Assembly: GCA_024742395.1 (NCBI GenBank)
Contig: JANSYO010000001.1
Location: 116,772-180,771, forward strand
DNA length: 64,000 nt
Source of the DNA: Cytophagales bacterium
Lineage (GTDB): Bacteria > Bacteroidota > Bacteroidia > Cytophagales > Spirosomataceae
Direction: 5' to 3'
The translations under genes were made by a program, and so were the position numbers. This document shows positions 18,424 through 28,589 of the stretch, in pieces; position 1 is the first letter of the stretch, and the number at the start of each line of letters is the position of its first letter. The notes under the pieces were generated by a model that worked only from the letters and a program-made list of their open reading frames with translations, did not search any database and was not told the origin of the DNA.

Positions 18424-18524
18424 CTGCTAAAGTAATAAATTTCAAAGTCCATTTTCTCATTGAAAATCTGGAACTGTTTTAAAGTTTTAGTTAAGAATTT
18501 TATATAATTTAATTTAATAACGAT

Positions 18525-19712
18525 ATGGCAAAAGAAAGTTTTGACCGTAGTAAACCCCACGTAAACATTGGTACTATCGGTCACGTTGACCACGGAAAAA
18601 CTACTTTAACTGCAGCGATCACAACTGTTCTAGCAACAAAAGGTCTTGCATCATTAAGAGATTTCTCGTCAATTGACAATGCTCCTGAAGAAAAAGAGCG
18701 TGGTATTACTATCAATACTTCACACGTGGAGTACCAGACAGAAAATCGTCACTATGCTCACGTTGACTGTCCAGGTCACGCTGATTACGTGAAGAACATG
18801 GTAACGGGTGCTGCTCAGATGGACGGTGCAATTCTTGTTGTTGCCGCAACTGATGGTCCAATGCCACAAACACGTGAGCACATCCTTCTTGCTCGTCAGG
18901 TTGGTGTACCTCAGTTAGTTGTTTTTATGAATAAGGTTGACATGGTTGATGATCCTGAACTACTTGAACTAGTAGAAATGGAGATTCGTGAACTATTGTC
19001 TTTCTATAAATTTGATGGTGATAATATCCCTGTTATTCAAGGTTCTGCTCTTGGTGGCTTGAACGGCGAAGAGAAGTGGGTTAAAACTATCGAAGAACTA
19101 ATGGAAGCGGTTGATTCATACATTCCACTTCCTGAAAGAGCTACTGATAAGCCTTTCTTGATGCCTGTAGAAGATGTATTCTCTATCACTGGTCGTGGTA
19201 CTGTTGCTACTGGTCGTATCGAAACTGGTGTAATCAACTCTGGTGATGCTGTTGATATCCTTGGTATGGGTGCTGAGAACCTTAAGTCTACTGTAACTGG
19301 GGTTGAGATGTTCCGTAAGATTCTTGATAGAGGTGAAGCTGGCGATAACGTTGGTCTACTTCTTAGAGGTATCGAAAAAGAAGCTATCCGTCGTGGAATG
19401 GTTATCTGTAAGCCAGGTTCAGTTAAGCCTCACACTAAGTTCAAAGCAGAGGTTTACGTATTATCAAAAGAAGAAGGTGGACGTCACACTCCATTCTTTA
19501 ACAAGTACCGTCCACAGTTCTACTTCAGAACAACTGACGTAACTGGTGAGATCATGCTTCCAGCTAACGTTGAGATGGTAATGCCTGGTGATAACGTAAC
19601 TATCGAAGTTACTTTGATCAATGCAATTGCTATGGATAAAGGTCTTCGTTTCGCGATTCGTGAAGGTGGACGTACCGTAGGTGCAGGACAGGTTACTGAA
19701 ATAATTGAATAA
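18525..19712 (+). CDS. tuf: translation elongation factor Tu
   Basis: 395 residues, full length. GTP-binding motifs are GHVDHGKT (P-loop, about 19-26), DCPGH (about 81-85) and NKVD (about 136-139), followed by domains II and III to the C-terminal [20 protein letters not shown]. It delivers aminoacyl-tRNA to the ribosomal A site. Codon use is biased in the way of highly expressed genes. It is transcribed with the three upstream tRNAs and ends at a strong terminator (19731-19760). Confidence 0.99.
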   Translation: MAKESFDRSKPHVNIGTIGHVDHGKTTLTAAITTVLATKGLASLRDFSSIDNAPEEKERGITINTSHVEYQTENRHYAHVDCPGHADYVKNMVTGAAQMDGAILVVAATDGPMPQTREHILLARQVGVPQLVVFMNKVDMVDDPELLELVEMEIRELLSFYKFDGDNIPVIQGSALGGLNGEEKWVKTIEELMEAVDSYIPLPERATDKPFLMPVEDVFSITGRGTVATGRIETGVINSGDAVDILGMGAENLKSTVTGVEMFRKILDRGEAGDNVGLLLRGIEKEAIRRGMVICKPGSVKPHTKFKAEVYVLSKEEGGRHTPFFNKYRPQFYFRTTDVTGEIMLPANVEMVMPGDNVTIEVTLINAIAMDKGLRFAIREGGRTVGAGQVTEIIE

Positions 19713-19730
19713 TATTTCAAATATTCTATA

Positions 19731-19760
19731 AAAAAAGCACTCCCAACGGAGTGCTTTTTT
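19731..19760 (+). terminator. intrinsic terminator after tuf
   Basis: The stem AGCACTCC/GGAGTGCT with a 4-nt loop is followed by TTTTTT and preceded by AAAAAA, so it could work on both strands. It ends the tRNA-tuf transcript 22 bp before the MFS gene. Confidence 0.92.
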
Positions 19761-19781
19761 ACGTTTATAGCTATCCCAAAA

Positions 19782-20996
19782 ATGAGGAAGAAAAACGCAG
19801 CTATCATATTCATCTTTATTACAGTCCTAATTGATGTTATTGGTATAGGTATTGTAATTCCGATAGTTCCGGCACTGATAAAGGACTTAACTGGCGGTAC
19901 CACAAGTCAAGCCAGCCAATATGCTCTATGGCTAGTTCTTCTTTACTCGGTGATGCAATTTCTCTTTTCACCAATCATAGGTGGCCTGAGTGATCAATAT
20001 GGCCGTAGAAAAATTTTACTGATAACTCTATTAGGTTTTGCTGCCGACTCACTTTTTCAGGCCTTAGCTCCTACCATTGGCTGGTTGTTTTTGGGCAGAA
20101 CTATTTCCGGAATTTTAGGTGCTAGCTTTTCCACAGCCAATGCCTACATCGCAGATATAAGCCCCGCCGAAAAGAGATCTCAGAATTTCGGTATGCTGGG
20201 AGCCGCTTTTGGCCTTGGCTTTATTATAGGGCCTTCTATTGGCGGTATACTCGGAAGTTATGGTCCAAGAGTACCTTTCTATGCTTCTGCTATTCTATCT
20301 CTAATAAATTGGATATACGGTTACTTCGTTCTTCCAGAATCACTTGCACCAGAGAATAGGCGGAAATTTGATTTCAAAAGAGCAAATCCGCTTGGCTCCC
20401 TTAAGAACTTGAAAAGATATCCGATGGTATTGAGTCTGGTGGCCTCTCTTTTTTTAGTCTACATTGCCAGCTATGCCCCGCAAGCCACCTGGTCTTTTTT
20501 TACTATGGAGAAATTTGGCTGGAATGAAATGCAAATTGGTTTGTCTTTGAGTTTTGTAGGCCTTATGATAGCCATAGTACAGGGCGGTTTAATTCGAATA
20601 ATTATTCCAAAGATAGGGCAGACAAAAGCTTTGTTCTTAGGCTTAACAATCAATATCCTGGGTCAGGCAGCATTTGCTTTTGCCAGTGAGGGATGGATGA
20701 TGTACGCTATCATGGTACCCTTTGCTCTAAGTGGTTTAACAAACCCAGCCTTTCAAGGTTTAATTTCAAATGAAGTACAAGCCAACGAACAAGGCGAACT
20801 CCAAGGTGCCCTTACTTCTGTTGTGGCATTGGCTTCTATCATTGGTCAGCCCTTAATGTTATGGATGTTTGGTAAATTCACAGCTCCGAACGCTCCCGTT
20901 TATTTCCCGGGTGCCCCGTTTATGACAGGATCTATTCTGTGCATAATCAGTCTTGTCATAACTTATAAGCTAATTTCAAGGAAAAAATCAGTGTAA
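19782..20996 (+). CDS. MFS transporter, TetA/TCR-like drug:proton antiporter family
   Basis: 404 residues with about twelve hydrophobic helices. Between helices 2 and 3 it has the MFS motif A (GGLSDQYGRRKI, about 67-78); near helix 5 it has the drug-antiporter GFIIGPSIGG stretch. Family members export small molecules against protons; the substrate, and whether it gives any resistance, cannot be told. It sits between the tuf terminator and the tRNA-Trp promoter, interrupting a normally continuous block. No promoter was found in the 22 bp after the terminator, so expression may depend on read-through. Confidence 0.93.
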   Translation: MRKKNAAIIFIFITVLIDVIGIGIVIPIVPALIKDLTGGTTSQASQYALWLVLLYSVMQFLFSPIIGGLSDQYGRRKILLITLLGFAADSLFQALAPTIGWLFLGRTISGILGASFSTANAYIADISPAEKRSQNFGMLGAAFGLGFIIGPSIGGILGSYGPRVPFYASAILSLINWIYGYFVLPESLAPENRRKFDFKRANPLGSLKNLKRYPMVLSLVASLFLVYIASYAPQATWSFFTMEKFGWNEMQIGLSLSFVGLMIAIVQGGLIRIIIPKIGQTKALFLGLTINILGQAAFAFASEGWMMYAIMVPFALSGLTNPAFQGLISNEVQANEQGELQGALTSVVALASIIGQPLMLWMFGKFTAPNAPVYFPGAPFMTGSILCIISLVITYKLISRKKSV

Positions 20997-21027
20997 TTTG
21001 TAAAATCAACAAATATCTGTATTTTTG
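20997..21027 (+). promoter_or_regulatory. housekeeping promoter of tRNA-Trp/secE/nusG
   Basis: TTTG at 20997-21000, 19 bp, then TATTTTTG at 21020-21027: a perfect TTTG-N19-TAnnTTTG match. The -33 box begins directly at the end of the MFS gene (stop at 20996), so the block after the inserted gene has its own promoter. Confidence 0.85.
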
Positions 21028-21070
21028 CAGCCCTGAATTGCTCCCTTACACGGAGTTCTTTTTTTTATAC

Positions 21071-21141
21071 ACGGGCATAGTTCAATGGTAGAATAGCGGT
21101 CTCCAAAACCGTTGATCAGGGTTCGAATCCTTGTGCCCGTG
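21071..21141 (+). tRNA. tRNA-Trp (CCA)
   Basis: The acceptor ACGGGCA pairs with TGCCCGT; the anticodon stem GCGGT/ACCGT frames loop CTCCAAA, anticodon CCA. 71 nt, discriminator G. It lies 15 bp before secE, the standard tRNA-Trp-secE-nusG order. Confidence 0.97.
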
Positions 21142-21156
21142 CTTTAATCTTATAAA

Positions 21157-21348
21157 ATGGATAAGTTACAAAAGTTTTTAAAGGAATCTTGGCACGAAAT
21201 AACCAAAGAGGTTACATGGCCAAAATTCAGTGAATTACAGTCAAGTGCTACTTTGGTATTAATTGCCTCTGTAATATTTGCCTTGGTAGTTGGGGCCATC
21301 GACTTCGTTATCGACAATGGCTTGAAACTACTTTATCAATCATTCTAA
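21157..21348 (+). CDS. secE: preprotein translocase subunit SecE
   Basis: 63 residues, the short single-helix form of SecE. An amphipathic segment (KFLKESWHEITKEVTWPKFSEL, about 6-27) is followed by one transmembrane helix (about 32-57). It clamps SecY in the SecYEG channel. It is between tRNA-Trp and nusG and co-transcribed with both. Confidence 0.96.
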   Translation: MDKLQKFLKESWHEITKEVTWPKFSELQSSATLVLIASVIFALVVGAIDFVIDNGLKLLYQSF

Positions 21349-21352
21349 TAGT

Positions 21353-21907
21353 ATGAGCGAACTTAACTGGTACGTAGTAAGAGCAGTTTCCGGACAGGAG
21401 AAGAAGATAAAAAACTATATTGAGAATGAAGCAGCCAGAGAAAACCTCACAGAATTCATTCCTCAAGTTCTAATTCCTTCTGAGAAGATTGTTGAAGTAA
21501 GAAACGGAAAGAAGAGAGTCAGAGAGAAGAATTATCTCCCTGGTTATATGCTTATTCAGGCAGACCTGAACAATGGAGAGGTAATGCACATGGTGAAAAG
21601 CCTTCCGGGTGTTATTGGCTTCCTTAGAAAAGATGGGAACTCATCGATTGAACCTGAACCACTACGTCAATCAGAAATTAACAGATTCCTGGGTGTTCAA
21701 AACGACGAAGAGGAAGAAACTATTGACTCAAACATCAGTTTCGTAGCAGGAGAATCAGTACGAGTTATTGATGGTCCATTCTCAAGCTTTGAAGGTAGCG
21801 TAGAGGAAGTATTCGAAGAGAAGAAAAAACTCAACGTTAGTGTAAAAATATTTGGAAGAAGTACTCCTGTTGAATTGAGCTACCTGCAGGTAGAAAAATT
21901 ACAATAG
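21353..21907 (+). CDS. nusG: transcription termination/antitermination factor NusG
   Basis: 184 residues. The N-terminal NGN domain (WYVVRAVSGQEKKIKNYIE; later LPGYMLIQ, PGVIGFL) binds RNA polymerase; the C-terminal KOW domain (about 130-184, GESVRVIDGPFSSFEGSVEEV) contacts Rho or ribosomal S10. It starts 4 bp after secE and is followed by a terminator at 21931-21960. Confidence 0.98.
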   Translation: MSELNWYVVRAVSGQEKKIKNYIENEAARENLTEFIPQVLIPSEKIVEVRNGKKRVREKNYLPGYMLIQADLNNGEVMHMVKSLPGVIGFLRKDGNSSIEPEPLRQSEINRFLGVQNDEEEETIDSNISFVAGESVRVIDGPFSSFEGSVEEVFEEKKKLNVSVKIFGRSTPVELSYLQVEKLQ

Positions 21908-21930
21908 GACAATCTGAAATAAAATTCATT

Positions 21931-21960
21931 AAGCCTGATCCAACGGATCGGGCTTTTTTT
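21931..21960 (+). terminator. intrinsic terminator after nusG
   Basis: AAGCCTGATCC pairs with GGATCGGGCTT (one G-T pair) around a 3-nt loop, followed by a run of T. It separates secE-nusG from the ribosomal protein operon. Confidence 0.9.
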
Positions 21961-22010
21961 ATACCCATTCTTCACCTCACATTATTTATACATCATTATC
22001 TTACAGGATG

Positions 22011-22041
22011 TTGGCATAATAATAAAATTATATTACCTTTG
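22011..22041 (+). promoter_or_regulatory. promoter of the rplKAJL-rpoBC operon
   Basis: TACCTTTG at 22034-22041 is a full match to the TAnnTTTG -7 element; TTGG at 22011-22014, 19 bp upstream, is a partial -33 element. Transcription would start near 22047, giving a 5' leader of about 215 nt before rplK. Confidence 0.72.
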
Positions 22042-22263
22042 CAGTCCGTTTCTGGATACCTATGGTTTTCAGACGGCGTAAAGCTGATTATTTTCTTGTC
22101 GTCTCTTCCTTGAAAAGTCGAAACGCTTCCCCTGAGAATTTAAGATGCCTTATGGAGAAACGAATGAGCAGTTTTGATCTAAGTATCTGATTGTGACTAA
22201 GATACCGAAAGCATTCTGTGAATCGTCATTTCGTAATTCTCAACATTTAAATAGTATAATAAC
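22042..22263 (+). other. about 220-nt 5' leader of the ribosomal protein operon
   Basis: No ORF and no U-tract terminator is visible between the promoter at 22034 and rplK at 22264. Several short complementary segments exist (for example CTTCC/GGAAG-like pairs and CGAAACG/CGTTTCG-like pairs with 22155), so it may fold. Long leaders of this operon bind L1 in other bacteria; I could not identify a conserved L1 site here. Confidence 0.45.
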
Positions 22264-22701
22264 ATGGCGAAAGAAATCGCAGGATATTTAAAATTACAGG
22301 CAAAGGGTGGTCAAGCCAACCCTGCACCTCCGATTGGTCCTGCCTTAGGTTCGAAGGGTATTAACATCATGGAGTTCTGTAAGCAGTTTAATGCTAGAAC
22401 TCAGGATAAGATGGGTCAGGTTGTTCCTGTATTAGTTACATACTACAAGGACAAGTCATTTGACTTTGTAATTAAAACCCCTCCTACTGCCGTACTATTA
22501 AAAGATGCAGCGAAAGTTAAGGCCGGTTCTGATCAGCCAAATCGTGTAAAAGTTGGTTCCGTTACGTGGGATCAAATTAAGACGATTGCTGAAACGAAAA
22601 TGCCTGATTTGAACTGTTTCACCATTGAGTCTGCCATGAAAATGGTAGCTGGTAGTGCAGCAAATATGGGATTAAGAATCAAAGGTACAGCACCTTTTTA
22701 A
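22264..22701 (+). CDS. rplK: 50S ribosomal protein L11
   Basis: 145 residues, full length. It has the N-terminal proline-rich [19 protein letters not shown] segment and the C-terminal rRNA-binding domain ending [19 protein letters not shown] (here [16 protein letters not shown]). It forms the GTPase-associated centre with 23S rRNA. First gene of rplK-rplA-rplJ-rplL. Confidence 0.99.
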   Translation: MAKEIAGYLKLQAKGGQANPAPPIGPALGSKGINIMEFCKQFNARTQDKMGQVVPVLVTYYKDKSFDFVIKTPPTAVLLKDAAKVKAGSDQPNRVKVGSVTWDQIKTIAETKMPDLNCFTIESAMKMVAGSAANMGLRIKGTAPF

Positions 22702-22763
22702 TTTTAAATGAACAACTGGGAGCTACATCCAGAATGTAGCGTTAGTACCAAACAAATTTTCTT

Positions 22764-23462
22764 ATGGCAAGAATAAGTAAAAAAAGAAAAGAAGCACTTT
22801 CAAAGTATGATCCATCTAAGGAGTATTCTTTGACTGAAGCTGCCAGTGTTTTGAAAGAAATTTCATTCACTAAGTTTGACGCTTCTGTAGATTTGGATAT
22901 TCGCTTAGGCGTAGATCCACGTAAAGCCGATCAAATGGTTCGTGGCGTTGTAGCTCTTCCAAACGGAACGGGTAAAAACGTAAGGGTTCTTGTACTTTGT
23001 ACTCCTGATAAGGAAGAAGAAGCAAAAGAAGCCGGAGCAGACCATGTAGGCCTTGACGATTATATCTCAAAAATCGAAAAAGGCTGGACAGATATTGATG
23101 TTATCATCACCATGCCTGCAGTTATGGCGAAACTAGGCCGCTTAGGTAGAGTATTAGGACCAAGAGGTCTGATGCCAAATCCTAAAGCTGGTACAGTAAC
23201 ACCGAATGTAGGTAACGCGGTTAAAGAGGTGAAAGCTGGTAAAATTGACTTTAAAGTTGATAAAAGTGGTATCATCCACGCGGGTGTAGGTAAAGTATCT
23301 TTTACTCCTGAGCAAATTATTCAGAACGCTAACGAGCTGATTCAAACAATCATCAAGTTAAAGCCTTCTTCTGCGAAAGGAACTTATGTGAAAGGTATTA
23401 CTTTATCAAGCACAATGAGTCCTGCAATAAAGATTGATCAAACCTCAATAACCGGATTGTAA
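22764..23462 (+). CDS. rplA: 50S ribosomal protein L1
   Basis: 232 residues, full length, with the conserved [20 protein letters not shown] block (about 128-147) and the C-terminal [20 protein letters not shown]. It builds the L1 stalk at the ribosomal E site and in many bacteria represses its own operon. It lies 62 bp after rplK and 2 bp before rplJ. Confidence 0.99.
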   Translation: MARISKKRKEALSKYDPSKEYSLTEAASVLKEISFTKFDASVDLDIRLGVDPRKADQMVRGVVALPNGTGKNVRVLVLCTPDKEEEAKEAGADHVGLDDYISKIEKGWTDIDVIITMPAVMAKLGRLGRVLGPRGLMPNPKAGTVTPNVGNAVKEVKAGKIDFKVDKSGIIHAGVGKVSFTPEQIIQNANELIQTIIKLKPSSAKGTYVKGITLSSTMSPAIKIDQTSITGL

Positions 23463-23464
23463 TC

Positions 23465-23998
23465 ATGAATAAAGAACAAAAAGGGGTAATTATCGAGGAT
23501 TTAGCAAACAGGTTTGAAAACAACCCTTACTTCTATATCACTGATGCCAGCGGGATGTCCGTGGCAACAACAAACAAGTTGAGAAGACTTTGTTTTGAAA
23601 GAGGTATCGAATACAAGGTAGTTAAGAACTCGCTGATCGAGAAAGCTCTTGAAAAATTAGAAGCTGATTACACACCATTTAACGAGTCTGTTTTGACGGG
23701 TTTCTCTGGTATCATGTTTCACCCGGAATCGGGTAAAGATGCTGCGAAACTTATCAAAGATTTCTTAAAGGATAATAAAGATTCAATTAAGCTGAAAGGT
23801 GCGTCTATTGAAAGTGAACTATATATAGGTCACGATCAACTGGAAGCTCTTTCTACATTGAAATCTAAAACTGAGCTAATTGGCGACGTAATCAACTTGC
23901 TACAATCTCCTGCTAAGACCGTTATTGGTGGTCTTCAGAGTGGTGGCAACAACCTGGCTGGAATTCTTAAAACTCTTTCAGAGAAAGAAGCAGCCTAA
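23465..23998 (+). CDS. rplJ: 50S ribosomal protein L10
   Basis: 177 residues. The N-terminal domain has the typical ANRFENNPYFYITDASGMS and YKVVKNSLIEKAL segments; the C-terminal helix (LAGILKTLSEKEAA) anchors L7/L12 dimers. It starts 2 bp after rplA, so there is no room for an L10-binding leader directly in front of rplJ. Confidence 0.99.
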   Translation: MNKEQKGVIIEDLANRFENNPYFYITDASGMSVATTNKLRRLCFERGIEYKVVKNSLIEKALEKLEADYTPFNESVLTGFSGIMFHPESGKDAAKLIKDFLKDNKDSIKLKGASIESELYIGHDQLEALSTLKSKTELIGDVINLLQSPAKTVIGGLQSGGNNLAGILKTLSEKEAA

Positions 23999-24035
23999 TT
24001 TTAATCAAAGTATAAACTATTAAAAATTTATTATA

Positions 24036-24419
24036 ATGGCAGATATTAAAGCGTTTGCTGAGCAACTAGTTAATCTTACTGTAAAAGAAGTAAAAGAATT
24101 AGCTGACATTCTTAAAGATGAGTACGGTATTGAGCCTGCAGCCGGTGGTGCTGTAATGGTAGCAGGTCCTGCTGCTGGTGGTGGAGATGCTGCTGCTGCT
24201 GAAGAGAAAACATCTTTTGATGTAATTCTTAAGGCTGCTGGAGCAAGCAAGCTACAAGTAGTTAAGCTTGTTAAAGACCTTGCCGGACTTGGACTTAAAG
24301 ATGCTAAAGACTTAGTTGACAGTGCTCCAAAACCAGTTAAAGAAGGTATTGCTAAAGACGAAGCTGAAGCTTTGAAAAAGCAGCTTGAAGAAGCTGGTGC
24401 TGAAGTAGAACTAGTTTAA
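24036..24419 (+). CDS. rplL: 50S ribosomal protein L7/L12
   Basis: 127 residues. An N-terminal dimerisation domain, an Ala/Gly-rich hinge ([20 protein letters not shown], about 36-55) and the globular C-terminal domain with [20 protein letters not shown], which contacts translational GTPases. Followed by a terminator/attenuator at 24441-24480. Confidence 0.99.
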   Translation: MADIKAFAEQLVNLTVKEVKELADILKDEYGIEPAAGGAVMVAGPAAGGGDAAAAEEKTSFDVILKAAGASKLQVVKLVKDLAGLGLKDAKDLVDSAPKPVKEGIAKDEAEALKKQLEEAGAEVELV

Positions 24420-24440
24420 GCTCTACAAGCCCAAACATCA

Positions 24441-24480
24441 GACTCGGTCCGATTTTCACTGGAAATCGGTCGAGTCTTTT
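24441..24480 (+). terminator. terminator or attenuator between rplL and rpoB
   Basis: GACTCGGTCCGATTT pairs with AAATCGGTCGAGTC with a bulge, followed by TTTT. The U-tract is short, so partial termination that sets the ratio of L7/L12 to RpoB/RpoC is likely. A leader of about 130 bp to rpoB follows, in which I found no full promoter match. Confidence 0.75.
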
Positions 24481-24611
24481 GCTGTAAATAACACCCGCTA
24501 TTCAATTAGCACACAACTAAAAGATTTTCAGGACGTTATAGTCTTGATGTTTTAAAGAATTTTGTCCGATACACTGCTGTTTTTCGTGGGACAGCTGCAC
24601 AGGGACTTGAT

Positions 24612-27600
24612 TTGGCTTCACTGCGTTTTATGGATTATCAGACTTGTCGTTTGATAAGCTCAAGTAATTTAAATTATTCACTTTTTAAACAATTTAAAGC
24701 CTTGAATTTGACAGAAACCGGAAGGAAGACTTTTGCCAGCATTCATCCCGCTTTACAATATCCAGATTTCTTGGATATTCAACTTCAATCTTTTCAGGAG
24801 TTTTTCCAGATTGACACACCTGCAGAAAGCAGACGTGCCGAAGGCCTTTATAAGGTTTTTATGGATAACTTCCCGATTGCAGACTCTCGGGAGAATTTCG
24901 TTCTAGAATTCGTTGACTACACAGTTGACCCCCCAAAATACTCTATCGATGAATGTATTGATAGAGGATTAACGTACTCAGTGCCTTTAAAAGCAAAGCT
25001 TAGATTGCTTTGTAATGATGATGACAATGAGGACTTCGAAACTATGGAGCAAGAGGTGTTTTTAGGAAACATCCCTTACATGACAGAGAGAGGTTCTTTT
25101 GTAATTAATGGTGCTGAGCGTGTAATTGTATCACAACTTCACAGATCGCCAGGTGTGTTCTTCTCAATGAGTAAGCACACTAACGGTACCAAGCTTTACT
25201 CTGCCAGAGTTATCCCGATGAAAGGATCGTGGATTGAATTCTCAACAGACGTAAACAATGTGATGTATGCGTACATTGACCGTAAGAAGAAATTCCCGGT
25301 TACTACTCTACTTCGTTCTATTGGTTTTGGGTCTGATAAAGACATCCTTAACCTGTTTGAACTTTCAGAAGAAGTAAAAGCAAACAAAAAAGATCTAAAG
25401 AAAGCCGTAGGAAGAAAATTAGCTGCCAGAGTTCTTAAAACCTGGACAGAAGATTTCGTGGATGAAGATACCGGTGAGGTAGTTTCTATTGATCGTAATG
25501 AGGTAATCTTAGAGCGTGACTCTATCATTACAGAAGAAGATGTTGACCTGATCATGGAAACTGATCAGAAATCAGTCATTTTGCACCGTCAGGATGCTAA
25601 CCTTGCTGATTATAACATTATTTATAATACGCTTCAGAAAGATAGCTCTAACTCAGAAAAAGAGGCAGTAGAACAAATCTACCGTCAATTGAGAAATACA
25701 GAGGCTCCTGATGAAGCTACTGCCCGTGAAATTATTCAGGGTCTTTTCTTCTCAGAGAAGCGTTATGATTTAGGTGAAGTAGGTCGCTACAGAGTGAATA
25801 CTAAACTAAATCTTGACACTGAGTTAGAAAAGAGAGTATTAACTACTGAAGATATCATTAGAATTGTTAAGTATTTGATCACTTTGATCAATGCCAAAAC
25901 TGTAGTGGATGATATTGATCACCTTTCTAACAGAAGGGTAAGAACGGTAGGTGAGCAGTTATCCAGTCAATTTGGAGTAGGTCTTGCCCGTATGGCTCGT
26001 ACCATTAAGGAACGTATGAACGTTCGTGATAACGAAGATTTTAAACCTGTTGACTTGATCAACGCACGTACATTATCTTCAGTTATTAATTCATTCTTTG
26101 GTACAAACCAGCTTTCTCAGTTTATGGATCAAACCAATCCACTTGCTGAGATCACTCACAAGCGTAGAATGTCAGCCTTAGGACCTGGAGGTCTTTCCCG
26201 TGAAAGAGCAGGTTTTGAAGTACGTGACGTTCACTATACGCACTACGGTCGTCTTTGTACCATTGAAACTCCTGAAGGACCAAACATTGGTTTGATTTCC
26301 TCTCTTTGTACTTATGCTAAGGTAAACTCAATGGGTTTCATTGAGACTCCTTACATGAAAATTAAAGAAGGTAAGCTATCAGGTGACATTGAATACCTGA
26401 CTGCTGAAGCTGAAGATGGTAAAAACATTGCCATGGCGACTTCTCAAACAAAAGAGGACGGAGCCTTTACTACAGACTCACTGAAATGTCGTTTCGAAGG
26501 TGACTTCCCGTTGAAGAATCCTGAGGAAATTGATTACATGGATATAGCTCCTAATCAGATTGTATCTGTTGCCGCTTCCATCATTCCATTCCTGGAGCAT
26601 GATGATGCCAACCGTGCATTGATGGGATCAAACATGCAACGTCAGGCTGTTCCTCTGTTACGCCCTGAAGCCCCAATCGTAGGTACTGGTCTTGAAAGCA
26701 GAATTGCTCAAGACTCTCGTACCATGATTACCGCAGAAGGTGATGGAACGGTAGAGTATGTGGATGCTAACAAAATTGTAGTAAACTACGATTGGAGCGA
26801 TGATGACGTAATGGTTAATTTCAATACCAGCGTTAAAGAATACAGCTTGATTAAGTTCCGTCGTACTAACCAGGATACTTGTATTAACCTCAGACCTATT
26901 GTTTCAAAAGGAGCAAGGGTTAAGAAGAATCAGGTATTAGTTGAAGGTTATGCTACCCAAGGTGGCGAGCTGGCACTGGGAAGAAACATGATGGTGGCCT
27001 TCATGCCATGGCAAGGTTATAACTTTGAGGATGCGATCGTTATCTCGGAAAGAGTAGTTCGTGACGATATTTTCACTTCAATTCACATTGAAGAGTTTGA
27101 CCTTGAAGTTCGTGATACTAAGCGTGGTCAGGAAGAATTAACAGCTGAAATTCCTAACGTTTCTGAGGAAGCCGTTAAGAATCTTGATGAGCATGGTATC
27201 GTTAGAACCGGTACATTCATTAAAGAAGGTGATATTCTTATTGGTAAGATTACTCCTAAAGGAGAGTCTGATCCTACACCAGAAGAAAAACTTCTTCGTG
27301 CCATCTTTGGAGACAAAGCGGGTGATGTGAAAGATGCATCTAAGAAAGCGTCTCCATCATTGAGAGGAATGGTTATTGACACCAAACTTTTCGCAAGACC
27401 AAGCAAAGAAGAAAGAGCTAAGCATAAAGAAGAGGTCAAAGTATTACTTAAATCTCACAGCAAGAATCTTTCTGAACTTAAAGAAATCATGATCGATAAG
27501 ATGGTGAATATTCTTTCAGGAAAAACTTGCCAGGGTGTTAAGCATAAATTTGGTGATGAGTTGATCTCAAAAGGAGTTAAATTCAATAAGTCGAACATCA

Positions 27601-28559
27601 CAAATAACCTTTTCCCAGAGAAAAACCCGTACGTTGATGAAAGTACATACAGTGTACCTGAAGAATCAAACTTATTGGGTGATATCCTACTAGAAGGATG
27701 GACAAAAGACGAAGCCGTTAATCAGCTTCTTGTTAGGTTAGTTAAAAACTACCTTTCTAAGAGAAGTGAGATTATTGGAGACTTCAAACGTCAGCGTTTT
27801 GTGCTTGAAGTTGGAGATGAACTTCCTGCTGGTATTGTAAAACTTGCTAAAGTTTACATTGCTAAAAAGCGTAAGCTGAAAGTGGGTGATAAAATGGCCG
27901 GTCGTCACGGTAACAAAGGGGTTGTAGCCAAAATCGTAAGAGATGAGGATATGCCTTTCCTTGAAGACGGAACACCGGTTGATATTGTTCTAAACCCACT
28001 TGGTGTACCTTCTCGTATGAACATAGGTCAGCTGTATGAGACTGTCTTAGGATGGGCTGGAAAGAAACTAAATCGTAGGTATGCAACGCCAATTTTTGAC
28101 GGAGCATCTGCTGATGAAGTATCTCAGGAACTTGCAGAAGCTGGTTTACCAGAATTTGGACGTACAGATCTATACAATGGTCTTACAGGTCAGAAATTTG
28201 ACCAGAGAGTTACGGTAGGTATCATTTATATGCTGAAACTAGGTCACTTAGTTGATGATAAAATGCACGCCAGATCCATTGGACCATATTCATTAATTAC
28301 GCAGCAGCCTCTAGGTGGTAAAGCACAATTTGGTGGTCAGCGTTTTGGTGAGATGGAGGTTTGGGCTCTGGAAGCATTCGGTGCTTCTCATATTCTTCGT
28401 GAGATTTTGACACTAAAATCTGATGATGTAATAGGCCGTGCAAAAGCCTATGAGGCGATAGTGAAAGGTGAGAATTTACCAAAAGCTAATATCCCTGAAT
28501 CATTCAATGTACTTGTACATGAATTGAGAGGTTTGGCTCTTGAAATCACCATGAAATAA
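24612..28559 (+). CDS. rpoB: RNA polymerase beta subunit
   Basis: Up to 1315 residues. Typical beta-subunit blocks are present: [25 protein letters not shown] in pieces near the rifampicin region (about residues 505-530), [15 protein letters not shown], and the C-terminal [18 protein letters not shown]. The frame is open from TTG at 24612; the first ATG is at 24630 (MDYQTC), and a TTG further in ([16 protein letters not shown]) would give an N-terminus closer to family members, which begin shortly before the conserved [12 protein letters not shown]. The true start is therefore uncertain within about 100 bp. It forms the catalytic core with RpoC, encoded 30 bp downstream. Confidence 0.98.
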   Translation: MASLRFMDYQTCRLISSSNLNYSLFKQFKALNLTETGRKTFASIHPALQYPDFLDIQLQSFQEFFQIDTPAESRRAEGLYKVFMDNFPIADSRENFVLEFVDYTVDPPKYSIDECIDRGLTYSVPLKAKLRLLCNDDDNEDFETMEQEVFLGNIPYMTERGSFVINGAERVIVSQLHRSPGVFFSMSKHTNGTKLYSARVIPMKGSWIEFSTDVNNVMYAYIDRKKKFPVTTLLRSIGFGSDKDILNLFELSEEVKANKKDLKKAVGRKLAARVLKTWTEDFVDEDTGEVVSIDRNEVILERDSIITEEDVDLIMETDQKSVILHRQDANLADYNIIYNTLQKDSSNSEKEAVEQIYRQLRNTEAPDEATAREIIQGLFFSEKRYDLGEVGRYRVNTKLNLDTELEKRVLTTEDIIRIVKYLITLINAKTVVDDIDHLSNRRVRTVGEQLSSQFGVGLARMARTIKERMNVRDNEDFKPVDLINARTLSSVINSFFGTNQLSQFMDQTNPLAEITHKRRMSALGPGGLSRERAGFEVRDVHYTHYGRLCTIETPEGPNIGLISSLCTYAKVNSMGFIETPYMKIKEGKLSGDIEYLTAEAEDGKNIAMATSQTKEDGAFTTDSLKCRFEGDFPLKNPEEIDYMDIAPNQIVSVAASIIPFLEHDDANRALMGSNMQRQAVPLLRPEAPIVGTGLESRIAQDSRTMITAEGDGTVEYVDANKIVVNYDWSDDDVMVNFNTSVKEYSLIKFRRTNQDTCINLRPIVSKGARVKKNQVLVEGYATQGGELALGRNMMVAFMPWQGYNFEDAIVISERVVRDDIFTSIHIEEFDLEVRDTKRGQEELTAEIPNVSEEAVKNLDEHGIVRTGTFIKEGDILIGKITPKGESDPTPEEKLLRAIFGDKAGDVKDASKKASPSLRGMVIDTKLFARPSKEERAKHKEEVKVLLKSHSKNLSELKEIMIDKMVNILSGKTCQGVKHKFGDELISKGVKFNKSNITNNLFPEKNPYVDESTYSVPEESNLLGDILLEGWTKDEAVNQLLVRLVKNYLSKRSEIIGDFKRQRFVLEVGDELPAGIVKLAKVYIAKKRKLKVGDKMAGRHGNKGVVAKIVRDEDMPFLEDGTPVDIVLNPLGVPSRMNIGQLYETVLGWAGKKLNRRYATPIFDGASADEVSQELAEAGLPEFGRTDLYNGLTGQKFDQRVTVGIIYMLKLGHLVDDKMHARSIGPYSLITQQPLGGKAQFGGQRFGEMEVWALEAFGASHILREILTLKSDDVIGRAKAYEAIVKGENLPKANIPESFNVLVHELRGLALEITMK

Positions 28560-28589
28560 TTTGATCATTTTCATTAAAACATATATAAA

